NCBI GenBank assembly: GCA_943372515.1
Contig: CALRYY010000006.1
Location: 1-64,000 of the forward strand
Direction: 5' to 3'
DNA: 64,000 nt
From: RAM1 sp943372515
GTDB taxonomy: Bacteria; Pseudomonadota; Gammaproteobacteria; Burkholderiales; Burkholderiaceae_C
Shown here: piece after piece, positions 32,316 to 40,125 of the stretch
How positions within the stretch are numbered: the stretch's first letter is position 1
How the letters are laid out: each line of letters starts with the position of its first letter
Program-made: the position numbers and the translations under genes
The notes under the pieces: generated by a model
Told to the model about the DNA's origin: nothing
What the model saw: the letters and a program-made list of their open reading frames with translations, nothing else
Database searches by the model: none

Positions 32316-32948
32316 ATGATCAAAGTCGGAATTGTGGACGACCACGCCATCGTGCGTACCGGGCTCAGGCAGTTTTTCTCCGAGCAGGTTGATCTGCGCG
32401 TGGTGGGTGAAGCCGCCAGTGGCCGCGAGGCCATCGACCTGGTGCGCACCACCGAGCTCGATGTGCTGTGCATGGATCTGTCCATGCCCGGCCAAAGCGG
32501 TATCGACGCATTGGCCATGATCCGCGCCAAGGCGCCTGACGTGGGCATCCTCATCCTCAGCGGCTACCCTGAAGAGCACTATGCGATGAACCTCATCCGC
32601 CAGGGCGCCAGCGGCTACCTCAACAAGGAATGCGATCCCATGGAGATCGTCAACGCGATCCGTACGATCTCGCTGGGCCGGCGCTACATCTCGCCATCGG
32701 TGGCGGAGCTTCTGGCCCAGCAGCTCAACCGCAAGGAAGGCGGCGCGCCTCATGAACAATTGTCCGAGCGCGAATTCCAGGTGTTCCTGAAACTGGCCAA
32801 GGGCGAGACGGCGGGGGATATTGCCAAGTCGCTGTCGTTGAGCGTGAAGACAGTCAGCACGTACCGAACGCGTCTGATGGAAAAGATGAGCCTGGCGTCC
32901 AACAGCGACCTCACGTACTACGCGCTCAAGAACAAGCTGATCGACTGA
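32316..32948 (+). CDS. LuxR/NarL-family response regulator
   Basis: 210 residues from ATG at 32316 (MIKVGIVDDHAIVRTG). The receiver has Asp8-Asp9 acid pocket, phospho-acceptor Asp54 in LCMDLSMPG and the conserved Lys region GYLNKE. The C-terminal LuxR helix-turn-helix (~145-205) reads LSEREFQVFLKLAKGETAGDIAKSL then SVKTVSTYRTRLMEKM. It probably takes phosphate from the divergent kinase and binds DNA as a dimer; NarL-type regulators favour inverted heptamers, and a suitable dyad lies at 33475-33491. Confidence 0.93.
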   Translation: MIKVGIVDDHAIVRTGLRQFFSEQVDLRVVGEAASGREAIDLVRTTELDVLCMDLSMPGQSGIDALAMIRAKAPDVGILILSGYPEEHYAMNLIRQGASGYLNKECDPMEIVNAIRTISLGRRYISPSVAELLAQQLNRKEGGAPHEQLSEREFQVFLKLAKGETAGDIAKSLSLSVKTVSTYRTRLMEKMSLASNSDLTYYALKNKLID

Positions 32949-32954
32949 CCTGCA

Positions 32955-32975
32955 GCGGGGTTGCATCAACCCCGC
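32955..32975. terminator. Hairpin between two convergent response-regulator genes
   Basis: GCGGGGTTG (32955-32963), loop CAT, CAACCCCGC (32967-32975): a perfect 9-bp stem with a 3-base loop. It lies just after the LuxR regulator stop and covers the stop codon of the opposite receiver gene. There is no T-run on either side, so it is a factor-dependent or weak bidirectional terminator, or an RNA end-protecting stem. Confidence 0.6.
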
Positions 32976-33349
32976 GCACCGCACAGCTCGATGCAGTAGT
33001 CGACAAGGGCGTCGATTTCATTGGATTTGTCAAACACCGCGTCGGCGCCCAGCTGCGCGCAGCGCTTGCGCATGTCGGCGGTGGCGTAGTTGCTGAGCAC
33101 CAGCACTTTTTGCCCCGGTTTGCGGTTGCGGCAGGCCTCCAGCACACCCAGCCCGCTGCCCTGCTTGAGAAACAGGTCCACGATGGCCAGGTCCCACGCG
33201 TTTTCGTTTTGCGCCAGCCACGCGCGGCCTTCATTTTCTGCCTCGGCGAAGCCCGCTGCCTTCACACAGGTCAGCTCTTCCAGCGTACCCACCAGATTTT
33301 CACGGATGGTCGCGTTGTCCTCGACGATGTAGGTTCTCAGTTCCACCAT
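32966..33349 (-). CDS. Single-domain response regulator (receiver only)
   Basis: 127 residues with one receiver domain and no output domain. VEDNATIRENL gives the acid pocket, Asp58 in AIVDLFLKQGSGLG is the phospho-acceptor, LVLSNYA has the switch Ser and FDKSNE the conserved Lys. CheY-like stand-alone receivers relay or drain phosphate or act by protein contact. It sits convergent to the LuxR regulator, so the kinase at 30874 may serve two receivers. Confidence 0.92.
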   Translation of the reverse strand: MVELRTYIVEDNATIRENLVGTLEELTCVKAAGFAEAENEGRAWLAQNENAWDLAIVDLFLKQGSGLGVLEACRNRKPGQKVLVLSNYATADMRKRCAQLGADAVFDKSNEIDALVDYCIELCGARG

Positions 33350-33474
33350 GGTTGGTTGCTAGCTGCCGGATACTGCTGCGGCATGTTTTTTTCAGTGGCC
33401 CGATACGCTTTGAAGCTGTATCGCAATGTATCGCCTCTTCTTGTGGAATTGTGCCAGCGGGATTTCCGCATCCA

Positions 33475-33491
33475 TGTAGGACGTCTCCTAC
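33475..33491. promoter_or_regulatory. TGTAGGA-CGTC-TCCTAC dyad, candidate regulator site
   Basis: GTAGGA (33476-33481) and TCCTAC (33486-33491) form perfect 6-bp arms around CGTC, in the 294-bp gap between the receiver gene and a small ORF. The gap otherwise shows repeated GTATCG motifs near 33398-33432 and no other gene. The dyad has the size of a NarL-type dimer site and shares its half-site with the gaps before CsbD and DUF1328. Confidence 0.5.
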
Positions 33492-33643
33492 GGTGCGCGG
33501 CACCCGTTTTCCGCGCATTTTCGAGGGGCAAATCTGTAGGCTGGCGCCGACATCCGGTCCCGCTGCCCGCCGATGGCCGGCATGGTTGGCGCCCCGCACA
33601 CTGCCCTGCATGCGCCTGCTGACGGGCGCTGCTGGAGCGTCCC

Positions 33644-33796
33644 ATGAAACTCTTTATCGAATACACCGTGGTGCTGGCCAGCACGCTGGCGGCGGCCGCG
33701 CTGGTGGCGTTTGGTGAGCCGGCACAAGCGGACTTGCTGATGGTCCAGGCCGCCTCTGCCGAAGACTGGCTGGGCGCAGTGTCGTGCCTGCGATGA
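33644..33796 (+). CDS. Small exported or membrane hypothetical protein (50 residues)
   Basis: ATG at 33644 is preceded by GGAG at 6-bp spacing; the frame ends TGA at 33794-33796, 10 bp before the AsmA gene. The product has one hydrophobic helix (YTVVLASTLAAAALVAFG) that could be a signal or anchor, then a short acidic-to-neutral tail with one Cys (LGAVSCLR). No family recognised. Likely co-transcribed with the AsmA-like gene and placed behind the TGTAGGA dyad. Confidence 0.55.
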   Translation: MKLFIEYTVVLASTLAAAALVAFGEPAQADLLMVQAASAEDWLGAVSCLR

Positions 33797-33806
33797 GGCA
33801 TTCCTG

Positions 33807-35825
33807 ATGGCTGACGTGCGGCGCTGGTTCGACCGTGAACCGCCGCTGGGCATGTCTCGTGGCATGGCACGCGCGCTGGCGGTGACCGTGGGTGTTGTGG
33901 TGCTGCTCATGGCAGTGGTGCTGTTTTTCCCGTGGGATGTGCTGCGCGGGCCGCTCAACCGGTATGTGTCGGACCAGACGGGGCGTCACTTTGAAATCAC
34001 CCGGCGCCTTCACGTCAAGCCCGGCTGGACCACGCGGGTGCGACTGGACGGCGTGACCTTTGCCAACCCCGAATGGGCGCGTGACCCCTACTTGCTGCAG
34101 GCCGAGTCGGCCGAGTTCGAAATCCGGCTGCTGCCGCTGTTGCGGGGGCGCCTGGAGTTGCCGTCGCTGGCGTTGCAGGCCCCCCAGCTGGGTTTGCAGA
34201 TTGAAGAAGACGGCCGGCGCACCTGGGCCCTGGGGCGCGATACCGCCGACCCCGCCAACGTGCCCCTGATCGGCGCGCTGGAGGTGGACAAAGGCGGGCT
34301 GCACTTCGTCGGCAGGGCGCACGGCGCCGACATCCGCATGGCGTTTGAAATTGACCCCCGGGCCGGCAACGCGCTGCCCCTGAAGTACGACGCCAAAGGC
34401 CGCTGGCAGGGAGAGCCTTTTTCCGCCAATGGCCGTACCGGCAGCGTGCTGGTGCTGAACACGCCGCTGCGCGAGCCGTTCCCGCTGCAGATCAATGCCG
34501 TGGCAGGCAGCACCAGCCTGCGCGCCACCGGCACGCTGGCCAGCCTGGCCACCGTGGACGGTGCCAACGCAAGCTTTGAGCTGCGCGGCGCCAACCTGGC
34601 CGACCTGTACCGCCTGGTGGGCGTGGTGCTGCCCGAGACGCCACGCTACGCCCTGAACGGCCAGGTGACGCGACAAGGGCCGGTGTGGAACGTGACGCGC
34701 ATTCGCGGCCGGCTGGGCCAGTCGGACCTGGGCGGTGAGCTCGCCTATGACCGCTCGCAAGCCGTGCCACTGCTGACGGGCAAGCTGCAGTCCAAGGTGC
34801 TGGACTTTGACGACCTGGCGCCACTGGTGGGCTTGCCCGAGCAGCCGCGCAGCGTGGCTGCGGGCCCGGCGGTGCCGGCAGCAACAGGTGTTGCGCCTGC
34901 CAGCGCCGCAACGGCGAAGAAGGCCGCGCCACCCGGGCGCGTGCTGCCCACCGCCACGCTGGACGTGCGCCGGCTGCGCGCGATGGACGCCGATGTGGTC
35001 TACAGCGCAGCGCGCATCTCGAACGTGCGCGCACTGCCGCTGGAGCGCGCTGACATCCACATCAGGATCAAGGCGGGCGTGATGGACCTGGACCCGTTGA
35101 AGCTGGGCGTGGCGGGCGGTCAGTTGTCGGGCCGCCTGCGCATCAATGCCACCAGCGACCCGGCCGCAGTGGCGGTCAACCTGGACGCCCGGGGGCTGCA
35201 GCTGAACCGCCTGTTCCCGTCGGTTGAATCCACCCGCAGCAGCCTGGGCCGCCTGGCCGGCAACATCGATTTGAAGGGGCGCGGCAACAGCGCGGCAAGC
35301 ATGCTGGGCACTGCCTCTGGCGACGTGGCGCTGCTCATGGGGCAGGGGCAGATCAGCAACCTGCTGCTGGAATTCGCAGGTCTGGATGGCGGCGAGATCA
35401 TCAAGTTTTTGCTGCGCGGGGACCGCAACGTGCAACTGCGCTGCGCGGCCGCCGCATTTGACGTGAAGCAGGGCGTGATGACCAGCCGCGCCATCGTGCT
35501 GGACACCGTGGACACCGTGATCGTGGGCACGGGCACCGTCAGCCTGGCAGACGAATCGCTGGACCTGGTGCTGCGCCCGTCACCCAAGGACGCGAGCATC
35601 CTGAGCCTGCGCTCGCCGCTGAAGATCACGGGCACATTTGCCGCGCCGCGCGCCGGCCCTGACAAGGCCGCCCTGGCTGGCCGGGCCGCCATTGCGCTGG
35701 CGCTGGGTGCATTGAACCCCCTGCTGGCGCTGGCCGCCACGATAGAAACCGGACCGGGAGTGGATGCCAACTGTCCGCAAGTACTGGCCCAGGCCAATGC
35801 GGCACTGGCACCGCGTACCAAATAA
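33807..35825 (+). CDS. AsmA family protein
   Basis: 672 residues. One N-terminal transmembrane helix (~21-42, ALAVTVGVVVLLMAVVLFF) anchors a large periplasmic part. The AsmA pattern follows: GPLNRYVSDQTGRHFEITRRLHVK, then EIRLLPLLRGRLELPSLALQAPQLGL, and the C-terminal AsmA_2 region with GRLAGNIDLKGRGNSAASMLG and LDLVLRPSPKD. AsmA proteins are thought to form beta-rich grooves that bridge the periplasm for phospholipid transport. Residues ~345-380 are an Ala/Pro-rich linker (PAVPAATGVAPASAATAKKA). Confidence 0.9.
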   Translation: MADVRRWFDREPPLGMSRGMARALAVTVGVVVLLMAVVLFFPWDVLRGPLNRYVSDQTGRHFEITRRLHVKPGWTTRVRLDGVTFANPEWARDPYLLQAESAEFEIRLLPLLRGRLELPSLALQAPQLGLQIEEDGRRTWALGRDTADPANVPLIGALEVDKGGLHFVGRAHGADIRMAFEIDPRAGNALPLKYDAKGRWQGEPFSANGRTGSVLVLNTPLREPFPLQINAVAGSTSLRATGTLASLATVDGANASFELRGANLADLYRLVGVVLPETPRYALNGQVTRQGPVWNVTRIRGRLGQSDLGGELAYDRSQAVPLLTGKLQSKVLDFDDLAPLVGLPEQPRSVAAGPAVPAATGVAPASAATAKKAAPPGRVLPTATLDVRRLRAMDADVVYSAARISNVRALPLERADIHIRIKAGVMDLDPLKLGVAGGQLSGRLRINATSDPAAVAVNLDARGLQLNRLFPSVESTRSSLGRLAGNIDLKGRGNSAASMLGTASGDVALLMGQGQISNLLLEFAGLDGGEIIKFLLRGDRNVQLRCAAAAFDVKQGVMTSRAIVLDTVDTVIVGTGTVSLADESLDLVLRPSPKDASILSLRSPLKITGTFAAPRAGPDKAALAGRAAIALALGALNPLLALAATIETGPGVDANCPQVLAQANAALAPRTK

Positions 35826-35826
35826 C

Positions 35827-36582
35827 TCAGCCGCTTTGCCCGCTACACACCGGGCATACCGGGTCGCGGGCGGTGCGCACTTCGCTCCATTCCATGGCGC
35901 GGCCTTCCAGCATCAGCAGGCGGCCCGCGGCAGATGGGCCCACACCGGCCAGCAGCTTGAGAGCCTCGGCGGCCTGCATGGCGCCGATGATGCCCACCAG
36001 GGGCGCAAACACGCCCAGGGTCGCGCATTGCGCTTCTTCTATGGCGGTATCGGGCGGGAACACGCAGGCATAGCAGGGCGACTGCGCGCTGCGCGCGTCG
36101 TACACCGCCAGTTGCCCGTCAAACCGCACGGCGGCGCCAGACACCAGTGGCTTGCGGTGGCGCACGCAGGCGGCGTTGACGGCCTGGCGGGTGGCGAAGT
36201 TGTCGCAGCAGTCCAGCACCACGTCAGCGGTAGCCACCAGGGCGTCCAGCTCCTGTGGGCCGGCGCGCTGCACCAGCGCAGTCACCCGAACGTCGGGGTT
36301 GAGGTCGGCGATGGCCTGTTGCGCGGACAGCGCCTTGGGCTGGCCCACGCGGGCCGTGGTGTGGGCGATCTGGCGCTGCAGGTTGGTCAGGTCAACACGG
36401 TCGTTGTCCACCAGCGTGATGTGCCCGACGCCGGCGCTGCCCAGGTACAGCGCCACCGGGGAGCCCAACCCCCCCGCGCCGATGACCAGCGCATGGGCGC
36501 CAGCCAGACGTTCCTGGCCCTCGATGCCGATGTCGTCGAGCAGGATGTGCCGCGAATACCGCAGCAGCTGGTCGTCGGTCAA
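35827..36582 (-). CDS. moeB: MoeB/ThiF-family sulfur-carrier adenylyltransferase
   Basis: 251 residues from a TTG start that overlaps the protease stop (TTGA) and gives the family N-terminus MTDDQLLRYSRHILL. The nucleotide-binding loop is VIGAGGLGSPVALYLGSAG. Zinc-binding Cys pairs occur at CYACVFP and CPVCSG. The enzyme adenylates the C-terminal Gly of MoaD or ThiS for sulfur transfer in molybdopterin or thiamine synthesis. Which carrier it serves cannot be told here; no moaD or thiS is nearby. Position after ctpA is common in this group of bacteria. Confidence 0.88.
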   Translation of the reverse strand: MTDDQLLRYSRHILLDDIGIEGQERLAGAHALVIGAGGLGSPVALYLGSAGVGHITLVDNDRVDLTNLQRQIAHTTARVGQPKALSAQQAIADLNPDVRVTALVQRAGPQELDALVATADVVLDCCDNFATRQAVNAACVRHRKPLVSGAAVRFDGQLAVYDARSAQSPCYACVFPPDTAIEEAQCATLGVFAPLVGIIGAMQAAEALKLLAGVGPSAAGRLLMLEGRAMEWSEVRTARDPVCPVCSGQSG

Positions 36583-38015
36583 TTCTCTTTTTTCTCTTCC
36601 TTGCGCTCGACCTGCGTCTTGCTGATGAGCACGGGGCGGCCCTTGAGCTGGTTCAGTGCCTGCACCAGCTGGAAGTCGTTGTCGCTGCCGAACTCAGGCA
36701 TCTTGCGGTCTTGCGGCGGCTTGCGGGCTTCTTCTTCGGCGCGCTTGAGGGCTTCCTCGCGGGCCTTTTCGCGCACCGGGTCCTTGACCTCGGGGCCCTG
36801 GCCGCTGCCCAGGTGCTTTTGCAGGTCGGATTCACGCGTGCGCAATGCGGCAAAGATGTTGCCGTCGGCGGTTTCGTCCACCAGCACGTCGGGGATGATG
36901 CCCCGGGCCTGGATGGAAGTGCCGTTAGGCGTGTAATAGCGCGCCGTGGTGAGCTTCAGGCCGGTGTCGGGGCCCAGCGGCCGCACCGTCTGGACGGAGC
37001 CCTTGCCAAAGGTCTGGCTGCCCAGGATGGTGGCGCGCTTGTGGTCCTGCAGGGCGCCGGCGACGATCTCGCTGGCAGACGCCGAGCCTTCGTTGACCAG
37101 CACCACCAGCGGCACGTTTTTCAGGGCGGCGGGCAGGCGCTTGAGCGGGTCAGCGCCACTGCGGCGCTGGTAAAACTCGGGCGCGGCCTTGTAGATGAAC
37201 TTGCTTTCGGCCAGCTGGCCGTTGGTGGACACCACCGTGACGTTTTCGGGCAGGAACGCGGCCGAAATGGCCACGGCAGCATCCAGCAGGCCGCCCGGGT
37301 CATTGCGCAGGTCCAGCACCATGCCCTTGAGGTTGGGCTCGGCGCGGTAGATTTCCTCGACCTTGCGGGCAAAGTCGTCCACCGTGCGCTCCTGGAACTG
37401 GCTCAGGCGGATCCAGCCGTAACCGGGCTCGATGACCTTGCCCTTGACGGACACCGTCTTGATTTCCTCGCGCGTGATGGTCACCGGGAAGGTGCGGTTC
37501 TCGTCCTTGCGGTAAATGGTCAGCAGCACCTTGGTGTTGGGCTCGCCGCGCATGCGCTTGACGGCGTCGTTCAGGCTCAGGCCCTTGACCAGCGTGTCGT
37601 CGATCTTGGTGATCAGGTCATTGGGCTTGAGGCCGGCGCGAAACGCCGGGGAGCCTTCAATGGGGGACACCACCTTGACCAGGCCGTCTTCCTGCGAGAT
37701 TTCGATGCCCACGCCGACAAAGCGGCCGGACGTGCCCTCGCGGAATTCCTTGAACGACTTCTTGTCGAAATACTGCGAATGCGGGTCCAGGCTGGCGACC
37801 ATGCCCGAGATGGCGTCAGAGATGAGCTTTTTCTCATCAATGGGCTCGACGTAATCTGTCTTGACCATGCCGAAAACTGCGGCGAGCTGCTGCAGTTCTT
37901 CAAGCGGCAACGGCGCGAGTGATCCGCGCGCTACCGTCTGCAACGACACCGTGGTGAGCACACCGGCCAGGGCGCCCACCGAAATCCAGCCCGCGATCTT
38001 GAGTTTATGGCTCAT
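36579..38015 (-). CDS. S41 family C-terminal processing protease
   Basis: 478 residues. An N-terminal signal anchor (WISVGALAGVLTTVSLQTVA) is followed by a PDZ domain (~90-175, GIEISQEDGLVKVVSPIEGSPAFRAGLKPND) and the S41 catalytic domain with NEGSASASEIVAGAL (nucleophile Ser) and the Lys of TFGKGSVQTV. The tail is Lys/Glu-rich. CtpA/Prc-type enzymes trim or degrade envelope proteins in the periplasm. It lies between gpmA and moeB on the minus strand. Confidence 0.94.
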   Translation of the reverse strand: MSHKLKIAGWISVGALAGVLTTVSLQTVARGSLAPLPLEELQQLAAVFGMVKTDYVEPIDEKKLISDAISGMVASLDPHSQYFDKKSFKEFREGTSGRFVGVGIEISQEDGLVKVVSPIEGSPAFRAGLKPNDLITKIDDTLVKGLSLNDAVKRMRGEPNTKVLLTIYRKDENRTFPVTITREEIKTVSVKGKVIEPGYGWIRLSQFQERTVDDFARKVEEIYRAEPNLKGMVLDLRNDPGGLLDAAVAISAAFLPENVTVVSTNGQLAESKFIYKAAPEFYQRRSGADPLKRLPAALKNVPLVVLVNEGSASASEIVAGALQDHKRATILGSQTFGKGSVQTVRPLGPDTGLKLTTARYYTPNGTSIQARGIIPDVLVDETADGNIFAALRTRESDLQKHLGSGQGPEVKDPVREKAREEALKRAEEEARKPPQDRKMPEFGSDNDFQLVQALNQLKGRPVLISKTQVERKEEKKEN

Positions 38016-38122
38016 GCTTACAAGTCCTCTTCACTTCAATATACACCCGGCACTGCTATATGACGACACCTGTGCACCGGGGTTCCAGGGACTTTGGGGT
38101 TTTGCGGCAAAGTACCGGGCCT

Positions 38123-38824
38123 TTACCCGAGCTTTACGCTCAGGTAGTAGTGGCGGATCGGCTTGAGGTTGGCGTCCAGTTCGAACACCAGCGGGACGCC
38201 GTTGGGGATATTCAGCCCCACGATGTCGGCGTCGGCAATGTTGTCCAGGTACTTCACCAGCGCCCGGATGGAGTTGCCGTGGGCGGCCACCACCACGCGC
38301 TGGCCCGACAGGATGGCCGGGGCAATCGATTCGTTCCAGAACGGCAGCACGCGCTGCACCGTGTCTTTCAGGCATTCGGTCAGGGGGATCTGGCCGGGTT
38401 CCAGGTTGGCATAACGGCGGTCGCCCCGCTCGCTGCGCGGGTCGGTGGGCTCCAGCGCCGGTGGCGGGGTGTCGTAGCTGCGCCGCCACAGCAGCACCTG
38501 GGCGTCGCCGTACTGTTTGGCCATGTCGGCCTTGTTCAAGCCCTGCAGGCCGCCGTAATGGCGCTCGTTCAGGCGCCAGCTGTGTACCACCGGCAGCCAG
38601 GTGCGGTCCATTTCGTCCAGCACATGCCACAGGGTGCGGGTGGCGCGCTTGAGCACGCTGGTAAAAGCCAGGTCAAAGTCAAAGCCCTCGGCCTTGAGCA
38701 GCCGCCCGGCGTTACGTGCCTGGGTGATGCCGGTGTCTGTCAGGTCCACATCGGTCCAGCCGGTAAAGCGGTTTTCAAGGTTCCAGGTGGATTCGCCGTG
38801 GCGGATGAGCACGAGTTTGTACAT
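38123..38824 (-). CDS. gpmA: 2,3-bisphosphoglycerate-dependent phosphoglycerate mutase
   Basis: 233 residues, interconverting 2- and 3-phosphoglycerate in glycolysis and gluconeogenesis. The phospho-histidine motif LIRHGESTWN is at ~8-17, with FTGWTDVDLTDTG, ERHYGGLQGLNK and VVAAHGNSIRALVKYLD completing the active site. Length is usual for the dimeric/tetrameric dPGM family. Upstream lies a divergent rhodanese gene (gap 94 bp). Confidence 0.96.
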   Translation of the reverse strand: MYKLVLIRHGESTWNLENRFTGWTDVDLTDTGITQARNAGRLLKAEGFDFDLAFTSVLKRATRTLWHVLDEMDRTWLPVVHSWRLNERHYGGLQGLNKADMAKQYGDAQVLLWRRSYDTPPPALEPTDPRSERGDRRYANLEPGQIPLTECLKDTVQRVLPFWNESIAPAILSGQRVVVAAHGNSIRALVKYLDNIADADIVGLNIPNGVPLVFELDANLKPIRHYYLSVKLG

Positions 38825-38918
38825 GGGAAAAAGCGGGTGGGACGGGGTTGGAAAACAAGGGACAAGCCCTCCATTCTAAAATCCCGCCTTTGCCTGTAGC
38901 GAACCCGAAAGGTACGAC

Positions 38919-39329
38919 GTGAAGTTTTTGATGGACAACTGGATGCTGATTGCCGTGGCCTTTGCGTCCGGCGCCCTGCTGATGTGGCCCGCGGTAACGC
39001 GCGGCGTGCGCGCGGGCGGCCTGACGCCCAACGCTGCGGTGCAGCTGATCAACCGTGAAAAGGCCGTGGTGGTGGACGTGAGCGAGACCGAGGAATTTGC
39101 CACCGGCCACGTGGTGGGCGCCAGGAACATTCCCTTTGGGCAGTTCGAGGAAAAACTGCCGGACGCAGTCAAGAACAAGACCCTGCCGCTGATCCTGATG
39201 TGCCCCACGGGGGCCCGCGCCGGGCGCGCGCTGGCGGTGGCCAAAAAACTGGGCTACGAACAGGCCCAGGTCATTGGCGGCGGGCTCAACGCCTGGAAAG
39301 AAGCCAGCCTGCCGGTGGAAAAGGCCTGA
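38919..39329 (+). CDS. Membrane-anchored rhodanese-like protein
   Basis: 136 residues from a GTG with GAAAGG upstream. One N-terminal transmembrane helix (WMLIAVAFASGALLMWP) is followed by a single rhodanese domain (~35-133): VVVDVSETEEFATGHVVGARNIP and the active loop LMCPTGARAGRA with catalytic Cys. Rhodaneses move sulfane sulfur or bind oxidised thiols. It is the first gene of the rhodanese-grxC-secB-gpsA run, 3 bp ahead of glutaredoxin, suggesting a thiol-related function. Confidence 0.92.
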   Translation: MKFLMDNWMLIAVAFASGALLMWPAVTRGVRAGGLTPNAAVQLINREKAVVVDVSETEEFATGHVVGARNIPFGQFEEKLPDAVKNKTLPLILMCPTGARAGRALAVAKKLGYEQAQVIGGGLNAWKEASLPVEKA

Positions 39330-39332
39330 GCC

Positions 39333-39590
39333 ATGCAAACCGTCAAGATGTACACCACGGCCGTATGCCCCTATTGCATCCGGGCCAAGCAGGTCCTCAA
39401 AGCCCGCGGCGTCGAGCAGATCGACGAAGTGCGCGTGGACATGGACCCGGACGCCCGCATGACCATGATGCAGATCACCGGCCAGCGCACTGTGCCGCAG
39501 ATCTTCATTGGCGACACCCATGTGGGCGGCTGTGACGACCTGATGGCGCTGGACAGCCGTGGCGGCCTGGTGCCGCTTTTGAACGGATAA
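39333..39590 (+). CDS. grxC: Glutaredoxin 3
   Basis: 85 residues. The dithiol active site CPYC follows the first strand (VKMYTTAVCPYCIRAKQVL), with TVPQIFIGDTHVGGCDDL as the cis-Pro and glutathione-binding region. GrxC reduces protein disulfides and glutathione mixed disulfides in the cytoplasm. The start is 3 bp after the rhodanese stop; a terminator follows. Confidence 0.96.
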   Translation: MQTVKMYTTAVCPYCIRAKQVLKARGVEQIDEVRVDMDPDARMTMMQITGQRTVPQIFIGDTHVGGCDDLMALDSRGGLVPLLNG

Positions 39591-39611
39591 TCCGCCCTGA
39601 GCTGTTTGTTC

Positions 39612-39645
39612 GCCCGTCAGGGATCCATCCCGGCGGGCTTTGTTT
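39612..39645 (+). terminator. Rho-independent terminator after grxC
   Basis: GCCCG (39612-39616) pairs with CGGGC (39634-39638) and an inner GGGA/TCCC extends the stem; TTTGTTTT follows. It separates grxC from secB, 22 bp before the secB ATG, so secB needs its own promoter or read-through. Confidence 0.75.
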
Positions 39646-39666
39646 TGACCTGAAAGAATTTTTGCC

Positions 39667-40125
39667 ATGGCCGACCAGCAAGACCCCGTGTTCCAGATCC
39701 AGCGCGTCTACCTCAAGGAAGCGTCCCTGGAGCAACCCAATTCCCCCCAGATCCTGCTGGAGCAGGAGCAGCCGGCGGTGGACATCCAGCTGGGTGTGGA
39801 CGCCACCCCGGTGGCCGACGGCATTTTTGAAGTGTGCGTGACCGCCACCGTGCAGACCAAGGTCAAGGACAAGACCGTGTTCCTGGTCGAGGTCAAGCAG
39901 GCCGGCATTTTCGAGATCCGCAACCTGCCGCCCGAGCAGATGGGCCCGATCATGGGCATTGCCTGCCCGCAGATCGTGTACCCGTACCTGCGTGGCAACG
40001 TGGCCGACATCATCACGCGTGGCGGCTTCCCGCCGGTGCACCTGAGCGAGATCAACTTCCAGGCGATGTACGAGCAGCAGCAGGCCGAAGCGCAGGCTGA
40101 CGCACCGCGCATCGTCACGCAGTAA
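39667..40125 (+). CDS. secB: Protein-export chaperone SecB
   Basis: 152 residues. FQIQRVYLKEASLEQPNSP is the first strand typical of SecB, followed by QLGVDATPVADGIFEVCVTATVQ, VEVKQAGIFEIRNL and CPQIVYPYLRGNVADIITRGGFPPVHL. SecB keeps preproteins unfolded and delivers them to SecA. The Ala/Gln/Glu-rich tail (QQQAEAQADAPR) is the usual SecA-binding end. The stop TAA is directly followed by the gpsA TTG start. Confidence 0.97.
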   Translation: MADQQDPVFQIQRVYLKEASLEQPNSPQILLEQEQPAVDIQLGVDATPVADGIFEVCVTATVQTKVKDKTVFLVEVKQAGIFEIRNLPPEQMGPIMGIACPQIVYPYLRGNVADIITRGGFPPVHLSEINFQAMYEQQQAEAQADAPRIVTQ

